Source: Metaphire vulgaris
Lineage: Eukaryota > Annelida > Clitellata > Crassiclitellata > Megascolecidae
DNA: 64,000 nucleotides
NCBI GenBank assembly: GCA_018105865.1
Contig: CM030837.1
Span: 5,413,975 to 5,477,974 of the forward strand
Direction: 5' to 3'
Part shown: one piece after another, positions 56,773 through 64,000 of the stretch
Position numbering within the stretch: position 1 is the stretch's first letter
Layout: each line of letters begins with the position of its first letter
Program-made: the position numbers and the translations under genes
Notes under the pieces: model-generated
What the model was told of the DNA's origin: nothing
Seen by the model: only the letters and a program-made list of their open reading frames with translations
Databases searched by the model: none

Positions 56773-59192
56773 TACTTTTAACACAAACAGAAAAATAATG
56801 CTAACATAACGTAAAGTATCGCCTTCTGGAAAAACGTCCTCCCTTCAGCAAATGTTGCAATAGGTTTTGTCAACTCAATGAACGAACAACAAACAGGAGC
56901 CTCAAACACCAGGACAACGATTGCAACAAATCTATGAAATTCCAGAGAAAACAACTTCACATATATTTAAGTTTACACAAAGCCCATAGCTACTTCTAGC
57001 CTTTCCAAGTCATCAGTATAGACAGACAGGACATCTGCAGTTTTGACATTATGCAACTAAAAAACTTTACAAATCAGTCCTCAAAATGTTCACAAATCTG
57101 GATACAGATATTGTAATCGTATGCTGTCCACATCTGTCTACCAAAAATCAGCTTTAATAAAAATCCCACAAAACTGCAACATGTATCACAGACATGAACC
57201 AGGCTAATAAAAAGGCAAAAATGTAATTGATTCAGAAATTGACAGATTAAAGATGGACTACCAAGAGTACACGAGTGTAAGCACACAAATATAGATCAAA
57301 TTCGGGGAAATATATTATGTCTGAGCTGATGCAATGCTAAATTTTAAAAAAAAATTAACAGAAAAAGAAGACCACAAGGTAGATGCAGTTAAGAAAAGCA
57401 CTGAACCAATTAGCAACACCATAATATCCAACTGTAATAACTTTAACCTAAAACAATATAATCAATTCATTTCCAGTGAAGTACGACTCACATTAACAGA
57501 AGACCCGAGATGATACACATCGGAGATAGAGAGACGCATATTAGGATACCACATATGACACCCACTATGAAAAAAGCCATTACAACATCAACAAAGGGAA
57601 ACATGCAAAGTCGCTTACTGCCAGTGATGGGCAAGATACTATTTTGAAAATAGTATTTCTATTTTGAAAATAAAAAATACTATTTTATTTTCTATTTTAA
57701 AAATACTTTTTAAAATTATTTTATTTCATTATTTTCAAAATAGTTTTAAGAAGTATTTGTGACCTTAAGAAAATACTTTTCCAAAATACTTTTTCAAAAT
57801 AAAAATTTTATCTAAGTTTGTTGTCAACTTGTAAGGCTAACAGACTTACACTGTTCTTGTGAGTTTTTCTCGTGTTCAACAGTTCAGGAATTATGCTAAC
57901 TTTGCCGAGGAACTGACATTTGCGGTTGGTTTTTTAGTTTTTACTGGCCATAATGGACGATGGACTGTGTTGAATCTGCTGCTGTAGAAAACCTTAATAC
58001 AATATTGTGATGCAATGCAAAAATCAATTTATTGACGTAAGGCAAAGTATTTTACGAAAGTATTTTCCAAAAACTATTTTGAAAATACTATTTTATTTTG
58101 TATTTTGCAAATACTTTTGTAAAGTATTTCATTTTGTTATTTTCAAAATACTTTTTTTGCACTATTTTATTTTCTATTTTGAAAATACTTTTGAAAAGTA
58201 TTTTGCCCATCACTGCTTACTGTTAGGTGTAGTAAAACTTACTACTACACCTCAATTGTGAATTATTTTAAATTGATTATTATTAATCAACACAAAATTA
58301 CCCAACGTATTGGCTGGCTTGAAAATTTTATTATGGGGCCATCAAATAAAACTGAGAATAAACCCCAGTTGTCCACCACTGCATTAGCATAAACCTTGAT
58401 GAAAAATTGGGGTCCAAACTTCTATTCACTATGGTTTCCTCTCAAAAAGCAGGGAAGGGCTTGAGCCCAGAGGCCTAATAGAAATTTATGCCTAATCACC
58501 ACTGCTCATTCAGTTGATTTTCTAATATTAAGTTTAAGATCAAGGTGATCTGTAAAAGTTCTGCACCCTCCAATTAGGGAGATGAATGTTCTAATCTGAC
58601 CTAACGAAATTCGAACAATAAATACTGTACTTATATCTAGACAGACTTTTAATGCCAACGTACAAAGAGAGACATAATTTGAATAGTAACAAGCCCATAA
58701 TTCTGAAACTCTCTTAGTCTGTCTGTTAGATCTTCCAACCAAAACCAAATGAGTTTTTCAAAATTTAGATTTTAAGCACATCTTTTACAGCTGGCATTTA
58801 CTCAATAGTCTGTCATGCCGCTTCTCACCCTCACTGGTTCTTGGAATAACCTGATCCTTTACGGATGGATTTGCATTACCGTCGACTGATGCCTTGTGTG
58901 AACTGGTGCTACAGTACGAAAGTGCCCTATTAGAACTGGTGCTATAAAAGTGCATAACTATAGTCTTGTTATTAATCAGAGGTAATGGCTAGACCGCACT
59001 GAATCTAAAGCTAAAGCAGAAATTAAGAGGTCTGCGTTAAAAGAGCTGACCTATCCCGGCCAGGGTTCCGACGACTCTTGCTAAAAGGCGACACCACCAA
59101 GTGGCCTCCTGTTGAGCTCCACCATCTCCGACGGAGGTTGCTGTGTCAACCGGTTGCAGCTGGGCAAAGCGGGCAGCCAAGAATTGTCCCAT
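53991..59192 (-). CDS. CACFD1: Flower/CACFD1 orthologue, vesicle membrane protein, 5 exons
   Basis: Coding exons on the - strand are 59192-59051, 57564-57492, 56931-56806, 56130-56023 and 54180-53991. All have GT-AG sites and matching phases, giving 212 residues (fly Flower about 194, human CACFD1 about 172). Family blocks are visible in order: [17 protein letters not shown] at the first helix, FEAPVCC at residues 81-87, [20 protein letters not shown], then [18 protein letters not shown]. Flower is a four-helix protein of synaptic and granule vesicles, linked to calcium entry, endocytosis and cell competition. The acidic residue of the EAP-x-CC motif, proposed to matter for ion permeation in the fly protein, is kept (E82). 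The cytosolic tail is longer than in human and rich in Thr, Gln and Gly. Start: the only in-frame Met before the first helix. Confidence 0.93.
54366..54417. repeat. (ATC)n tract, tail of the adjacent LINE
   Basis: On the - strand this is a (GAT)n tail directly after the LINE end at 54418. Confidence 0.93.
54418..54565 (-). mobile_element. LINE 3' end with GAT tail
   Basis: The - strand reads [20 protein letters not shown] and [20 protein letters not shown] before the GAT run. It is in flower intron 4. Confidence 0.78.
54566..54940 (-). mobile_element. Second LINE fragment, different family
   Basis: The - strand frame 54576-54908 reads [35 protein letters not shown] and [22 protein letters not shown]-like C-terminal blocks. 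It joins head-to-tail with the LINE end at 54565, so two LINE tails are concatenated. Confidence 0.8.
55359..55671. mobile_element. hAT-like MITE in flower intron 4
   Basis: CAGGGTTTCCCAAACT and AGTTTGGGAAACACTG ends bound 313 bp, with a perfect 8-bp duplication, gcttaaac (55351-55358 and 55672-55679). Confidence 0.92.
56023..56130 (-). CDS. CACFD1: flower exon 4
   Basis: Acceptor acttgtag and donor GGAAGGAA/gtgagt. [19 protein letters not shown] and [10 protein letters not shown] are the most conserved block of the family. Confidence 0.95.
56292..56360. repeat. (AT)n microsatellite in flower intron 3
   Basis: Uninterrupted AT run. Confidence 0.97.
56570..56766. repeat. Compound AT-rich tract next to flower exon 3
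   Basis: AT runs mixed with ATATTATAT palindromes, ending 40 bases from the exon 3 donor. It could form cruciforms. Confidence 0.93.
56806..56931 (-). CDS. CACFD1: flower exon 3 with EAPxCC motif
   Basis: Acceptor atttcatag and donor GTTAT/gttagc. It contains [15 protein letters not shown] and the [18 protein letters not shown] loop, matching the family core. Confidence 0.93.
57492..57564 (-). CDS. CACFD1: flower exon 2
   Basis: Acceptor cttttttcatag and donor TTAAT/gtgagt bound [20 protein letters not shown] and three Leu, completing helix 1 and entering helix 2. Confidence 0.88.
57622..58215. mobile_element. hAT-like MITE in flower intron 1
   Basis: CAGTGATGGGCAAG and TTTTGCCCATCACTG ends bound 594 bp, flanked by cttactgc and cttactgt (7 of 8). 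The interior is dominated by ACTATTTTGAAAATA-type repeats in both directions. The remainder of intron 1 (58216-59050) shows nothing else. Confidence 0.87.
59051..59192 (-). CDS. CACFD1: flower exon 1
   Basis: Starts [15 protein letters not shown] and ends in TLAGI plus one base at donor ATAG/gtcagc. It holds the N-terminus and most of the first helix. Confidence 0.88.
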
Positions 59193-59349
59193 ATCTACGG
59201 CCAAGATTCTCGTATATAACGGTAAAAACGCAGACCGAGAAACGTTTAATTAAATTACTTATTCAATTAAACCGATTATTCAAAGGAAACAAATAAATGC
59301 GCTCTACATCATCAACTAAAATCATCAGAAACGGCGTTGACAACTTGAC

Positions 59350-59358
59350 AAGATGGCG
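59350..59358 (+). promoter_or_regulatory. YY1-like site upstream of flower
   Basis: AAGATGGCG lies 158 bp upstream of the flower start codon. Such sites often sit near transcription starts of broadly expressed genes. Confidence 0.35.
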
Positions 59359-60147
59359 ACAGGTTTACTTTATTTATCATTATCAATAAACTCATTCCGT
59401 TTGGAGGCAAACTCAAGTCTTCAGTCTTCAATCAAAAACTTCTATGGCACCACTATCGTAATGCGCAGGGCATCAGTCGATGGCGTACCAAATCCAATCC
59501 GAATAAGAGCCAGGTCAAGCCGGAAAGTTCAGTGAGATCGGCGGGGTGCAATTTAATGGGGATAGGTCAAGCTAAGCAGGTAGCCTACGTCTTAAGACTA
59601 AAACTATAGCGTGATTTACTGTAAAGTGGCTTAAGAGGCATTAGTGACAGTGTAAAAGGCACTAGGGGCTACCGCTCCAGCGCGTAACCCACTCTGCCAT
59701 CTTCCGCCCCTAGTCTATATCTAAAAGACGGTAGTGTGCTGCGTTTACAAAGTGGTAATGATAACGAATTCCAGAGCCTGGGGCCACACGCAGAGAAACA
59801 ACTAGCACTAATGCCTGTACGAGAATGAGGTGAGAGATGAAGTGAAAGAAAGTCCTACTGAGTATCGAGTGGAGTGACTAGGCCTACTACTTATCTACTA
59901 CTACCACTACTACTATTACTACTAATAACAATACTAATAATAAACTAGTATGCCACCAGTTCTGAATGTCTATACAGTCTATACTGCTGCTTAAAATCAT
60001 TTGACCAGAGATCAAAACTTGTTCCAAGTTCATTATTGGAGAAGAAAGTGCAATTGGATGCACATGCATGCAAACAAACACAAACTACTTAGCGTACACA
60101 TCCATTTTAAACTGTTTTAAACTTAACACACCTCTGGAGGAAACAAG
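59359..60147. other. Intergenic DNA with a short SINE-like head
   Basis: No gene. At 59667-59710 (- strand) a tRNA-like head appears: GGGGCGGAAGATGGCAGAGT followed by gggttacgcgctgg, with an A-box match and the same first bases as the SINE at 33992. Confidence 0.4.
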
Positions 60148-60818
60148 TGTGATGGAGTGTTATATTGAAGCATAGATAGCAAATAATTGGAATATTGGTA
60201 GGTTTAAACGTGAAGTTCACTGTGTTTGCTTCTATGTTTATGTGAGCAAATAGGAATTCACGTTATAGAAGGCGTGATGAGACGACGGGCGTCATTGGTC
60301 GCAAGAGCCGTTGCTGAAGGCAGTTACGTTTTGAAAGTGCGTCTTTTTCGAAGAAGAAGAGTCGACGGTGGCCGAAGAAGAAGGCGGACGTTCGATTGCA
60401 GCGATTCGTTTCTGCTCTTCGTTGTTTTAGTTTAAATTGCTTTTATTTAAATCTGAACCGAGTTTTCAGTTCGCTTAATATTCGTGAATTAGTATATCGA
60501 ATTGGTTTTCGTGCAAGGGCACATTTGTTTCATTTTCATTGATTTTGTGTGGAAGCTGTTATCAGCTGTTATTTATATTAGTAACTAGTTGCTAAGATAG
60601 TTGCTGTCGCTGGACGTTTTAAAACATTGATTAGAGTTATATAGCACTGCCTATTGATAGCCGCTATGGCGGAAGAGTTGAATGTTTAATTAAGATTAAA
60701 GCGAGATTTTATAAGAAGAATAGTTTTGTCAGTTAAAATGTGCGAGTTAGTGCCAAAGTAGTTTCCCCTAGACAAGTAAGTAAGTAAACGAGTCCTATTT
60801 AGGTCGCTGCTCGTCACA
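60148..60818 (+). repeat. First LTR of a second Ty3/gypsy-type element
   Basis: A 671-bp block starting TGTGATGG and ending CGTCACA, with TGTGA/TCACA inverted ends and canonical TG...CA. It is followed by two bases (tg) and then the same block again. Confidence 0.85.
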
Positions 60819-60820
60819 TG

Positions 60821-61495
60821 TGTGATGGAGTGTTATATTGAAGCATAGATAGCAAATAATTGGAATATTGGTAGGTTTAAACGTGAAGTTCACTGTGTTT
60901 GCTTCTATGTTTATGTGAGCAAATAGGAATTCACGTTATAGAAGGCGTGATGAGACGACGGGCGTCATTGGTCGCAAGAGCCGTTGCTGAAGGCAGTTAC
61001 GTTTTGAAAGTGCGTCTTTTTCGAAGAAGAAGAGTTCGACGGTGGCCGAAGAAGAAGGCGGACGTTCGATTGCAGCGATTCGTTTCTGCTCTTCGTTGTT
61101 TTAGTTTAAATTGCTTTTATTTAAATCTGAACCGAGTTTTCAGTTCGCTTAATATTCGTGAATTAGTATATCGAATTGGTTTTCGTGCAAGGGCACATTT
61201 GTTTCATTTTCATTGATTTTGTGTGGAAGCTGTTATCAGCTGTTATTTATATTAGTAGTAACTAGTTGCTAAGATAGTTGCTGTCGCTGGACGTTTTAAA
61301 ACATTGATTAGAGTTATATAGCACTGCCTATTGATAGCCGCTATGGCGGAAGAGTTGAATGTTTAATTAAGATTAAAGCGAGATTTTATAAGAAGAATAG
61401 TTTTGTCAGTTAAAATGTGCGAGTTAGTGCCAAAGTAGTTTCCCCTAGACAAGTAAGTAAGTAAACGAGTCCTATTTAGGTCGCTGCTCGTCACA
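60821..61495 (+). repeat. Second, directly adjacent LTR
   Basis: A 675-bp copy of the preceding LTR. I see a one-base insertion (gagttcgacgg) and a three-base insertion (attagtagtaac), otherwise near identity. A primer-binding-like TGGTAGGCTCAGG begins at 61498, so this is the functional 5' LTR. Confidence 0.85.
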
Positions 61496-61497
61496 TG

Positions 61498-61799
61498 TGG
61501 TAGGCTCAGGTCCGGTAGAGTTGAATCTAGTTGTAAGTTGTCGTCGCACAAGGATAAGCGGGCGACGCTGCTCTACTCCGTGTAATAAGAAAAAGCAGAA
61601 TTTTAGGCTCTTTTATTTAATTAATTGAGGAGGCCTAGTGAATTTTAAGAGTGAAATAGGGTTTGAGTTTTGTCTCCCCGTTCATTGTAATTAGTATCAG
61701 TAGTTTAAATTGATTATTACTGCTTTTGTGTTGAATATTGCTGTGTGTTTTGATTAGTTGTTTTTGCATTGAATTTGTATATTCTGCATAACTTTAAGT
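61498..61799 (+). other. Leader with candidate primer-binding site
   Basis: TGGTAGGCTCAGGTCCGG lies two bases after the LTR. An untranslated leader of about 280 bp follows, up to the gag start. Confidence 0.55.
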
Positions 61800-63878
61800 A
61801 TGGAAAACCCAGCACTCCCTGATGCATGGTCGGTTGAAGACATTTTATCTATGAATGTAGAAGACTTAAGGGAAAATTTGCTTTCAAAAGGGGTCGAAAT
61901 GAGGGGTAACAAGGACCAATTGAGGGCAAAGCTGATTAAATTATGTGTGACAGGATTGGGTGAAGACAGACAGACAGATATTGAGAGTGTTGGCAGTAGG
62001 ACTTCTCAAAATCCCAACCATACTCCAATAGAATCTGAGGCCATTGTCCTTAAGAAATTAGAGTTAGAGATGCGTAAGTTAGAACTTGATGCCCAGATTC
62101 AGCAAGCTCAACTTGATGCCCAGACCCAAACTCAAAAAGCTCAACTTGATGCCCAGCTTCAGCAAGCTCAAATTGATGCCCAGACCCAAAATCAAATTCA
62201 ACAAGCTCAAATTCAGTCCAATGAGAAGATTGAGTTGCATAAGTTGACCTTGCAAAGTGAGTCAGTAAGTAGTGATAGGACTAATTCAGGTAGTTCTGAT
62301 AAAGCTAGTGAAAATGCTAGGAAAGCACTCCCTAGGTTTAATGAGAGTACAGATATTGACTCCTACTTGACTCTGTTCGAACGAACAATGCTGAACTTCC
62401 AGATTGAGAAAAATAAATGGCCTGCTATGCTTCAAACTCAGATAAGTGGTAAGATCTTAAAAGTCTTTGTAGAACTGACTGCTGAGCAGGTCCAAGACTA
62501 TGACTTTATCAAAGAAGCCATCCTAAATATGTTCCAATTAGTTCCTGAAGCATATAGATTAAAGTTCAGGCAGCTCAACAAGGACCAATCTGAAACGTAT
62601 ACACATTTTGCAACTAGGTTAAATTGGCCTTTTCAGAGATTTTTGCTTGGTCATAAGGCTCAAGATGACCCAGAAAAAATCAAAGAATTGTTTAAAATGG
62701 AACAATTTTTGAACAAAGTAAATGATAATGTTCTGAAAACTTGGCTTATGGACAAACAAGCCAATTCACTTGTTGAATTAGCTAGATTTGCTGATCAGTT
62801 TGTTGCTATTCACAGAAATTATTCAAATAGCAGTGACACATACAACAGACACAAGTTTGCTCCAAATGCATACAGACATGAGCACAATGCAACCCAAACA
62901 AATAGATACAACACTGATAGAGAAAATGCCAACAGTTGCACTAATTGGAGATATCAATTAAATCAAAATGTCACTTCTAAGACATTGCCAGATGAAAATA
63001 ATGCCAATTTGAGAAATTTTCCACATTCCAATACACAGGGGAGGAACTCAAATTTCAGGAGTGGTAAAAATGGGCTGCCCTCAACCCAGAAATGTGCATT
63101 CTGCCATAGGAATGGACATGGTTTAGACCAATGTTTTGCTTTAAAACGACAGAGAAATGAGAAGGCAAATTTTGAGCCAGGCTCAAATTTTGCTGGTCCA
63201 AACGTAAACTTTGTCCAACAAGTTACACATAGTTTGGACACAGTACCAACCAGTTTCAGACCCTACTGTTCCCAAGCTACAATTGTAAATGCAGACAAAC
63301 AAACAAGACAAATTATTTCCTTTCGTGACACAGGTTCATCACAAACTCTAATCAGTAAAGAACGAATAAATCCTGATGAATACAAAGATACAGGCGAATG
63401 TCGTTTGATTAAAGGTATAACTGGGGATGTTATCCAAATTCCTTTGGTGTTGGTGAACCTTGATTGTGTTTTTCATCGTGGAGAAGTGTTGTGTGGTCTC
63501 ATCGATCAATTGCCCCATTCGATTGATGTTTTGATTGGAGCTGATGTGGATTGTCGAGTTGATGAGGAACTCATGGATTCATGTGTGGTGACTCGGGCTA
63601 AAATCAAATCATTAATTGATCTTGAGAAAGATTCATTAGATAAAAAAGCAGAGGTCACATATAATCCAGATGATTATTATAATTTTGATTTTAATTTAGA
63701 GAGTCTGTTTGAGGACGACTTATTGGGGTCTACTGTAAATTCACAGTGTGTTGATGCTGATGATGTAGCTCCAAGTACTGTTGATGAGGAGGTTGTTTTT
63801 GATGAGTCGGGTGACTCCAGTGGTGTCCAGGACCCACATGGTTTTTCTGATGATGTTGTTGTTGGTGGGGTTCCATGA
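61800..63878 (+). CDS. Gag-protease polyprotein with SAP-like and SCAN-like segments
   Basis: A 692-codon intact frame. Residues about 12-50 resemble a SAP DNA-binding motif (MNVEDLRENLLSKGVEMRGN, then KDQLRAKLIKL). Residues 80-150 form a Gln/Ala coiled coil with repeats of the type AQLDAQTQ. Residues about 180-345 are a capsid domain (LPRFNESTDIDSYLTLFERT, then KELFKMEQFLNKV) resembling the SCAN domain, which derives from Gmr1-like gags. A CCHC knuckle (CAFCHRNGHGLDQC) lies at 432-445. An aspartic protease has DTGSS at 510-514 and VLIGADV. The tail is acidic. It lies in normal order after LTR and leader; pol is beyond the window. Confidence 0.9.
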   Translation: MENPALPDAWSVEDILSMNVEDLRENLLSKGVEMRGNKDQLRAKLIKLCVTGLGEDRQTDIESVGSRTSQNPNHTPIESEAIVLKKLELEMRKLELDAQIQQAQLDAQTQTQKAQLDAQLQQAQIDAQTQNQIQQAQIQSNEKIELHKLTLQSESVSSDRTNSGSSDKASENARKALPRFNESTDIDSYLTLFERTMLNFQIEKNKWPAMLQTQISGKILKVFVELTAEQVQDYDFIKEAILNMFQLVPEAYRLKFRQLNKDQSETYTHFATRLNWPFQRFLLGHKAQDDPEKIKELFKMEQFLNKVNDNVLKTWLMDKQANSLVELARFADQFVAIHRNYSNSSDTYNRHKFAPNAYRHEHNATQTNRYNTDRENANSCTNWRYQLNQNVTSKTLPDENNANLRNFPHSNTQGRNSNFRSGKNGLPSTQKCAFCHRNGHGLDQCFALKRQRNEKANFEPGSNFAGPNVNFVQQVTHSLDTVPTSFRPYCSQATIVNADKQTRQIISFRDTGSSQTLISKERINPDEYKDTGECRLIKGITGDVIQIPLVLVNLDCVFHRGEVLCGLIDQLPHSIDVLIGADVDCRVDEELMDSCVVTRAKIKSLIDLEKDSLDKKAEVTYNPDDYYNFDFNLESLFEDDLLGSTVNSQCVDADDVAPSTVDEEVVFDESGDSSGVQDPHGFSDDVVVGGVP

Positions 63879-64000
63879 GGTTGAATCGCCCAGTAGTTCC
63901 ACAGGTTTTTCATAATGATGTTGTTGATGGTGGTTCAGGGAGGTTGAACCATCCAAATAGTTTTTCGGATGATGGTGTGGTTGGTGGTTCAGGGATGTTG
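63800..64000 (+). other. Frame change and short coding repeats after gag
   Basis: Units of the form GGTTTTTCNGATGATG...GGTGGTTCAGGGAGGTTGAA recur about every 70 bp. The gag frame stops at 63876-63878; the +1 frame is open from before the stop to the window end and continues the same peptide repeat (FSDD-VVGG, GRLNHP). The first unit has two extra bases relative to the second. Confidence 0.6.

Noticed and set aside
59353..59535. 60-residue + strand frame starting MATGLLYL
   Set aside because: No homology or splice context. The Met overlaps a YY1-like site of the probable flower promoter.
60148..61495. A protein-coding gene in the repeated Arg-rich frame (60226 and 60899)
   Set aside because: The frame lies inside both LTR copies and diverges after a one-base insertion.

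Overview
This is eukaryotic, animal DNA. It has spliced genes with GT-AG introns, single-exon and multi-exon genes of metazoan-only families, LINE, LTR and hAT elements, and long microsatellites. An NRARP orthologue, an adhesion GPCR and a Flower/CACFD1 orthologue suggest an invertebrate deuterostome. An echinoderm is my best guess, but it is unproven.

Three host genes can be supported. (1) An adhesion G-protein-coupled receptor on the + strand, 18 exons between 2584 and 37146, with its 5' end outside the window. All exon phases agree from the GAIN domain through the GPS cleavage site and seven transmembrane segments to a short tail and stop. (2) An intronless NRARP orthologue on the - strand (38862-39194), a small ankyrin protein of Notch feedback. 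It has a TATA-like box and a dense TGACG array upstream, and a more distant cluster of Su(H)/RBPJ-type sites. (3) A five-exon Flower/CACFD1 orthologue on the - strand (53991-59192), a four-helix vesicle membrane protein.

Most of the rest is mobile DNA. A 15.7-kb GPCR intron holds a tandem Ty3/gypsy-type composite, LTR-internal-LTR-internal-LTR (4938-20035). Its two outer LTRs resemble each other far more than the middle one. Both internal regions keep a long gag-protease frame, but pol is broken by frameshifts, and the second copy has lost most of its integrase. A second Ty3-type element starts at 60148 with two LTRs in direct tandem, and its gag has SAP-like and SCAN-like segments; its 3' part lies outside the window. 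Around and inside the genes are many short non-autonomous DNA transposons (mostly hAT-like, 8-bp target duplications), LINE fragments with GAT-rich tails, a Tc1-like remnant, tRNA-derived SINE-like heads and microsatellites.

The least explained signals are the composite retroelement, a recurrent motif of the form GATGACC-T-run-GCTYGTCA shared by otherwise different transposon families, a strong excess of the palindrome TAGGCCTA, and the two regulatory clusters near NRARP. All coordinates and splice sites were read by eye; no database search was run.
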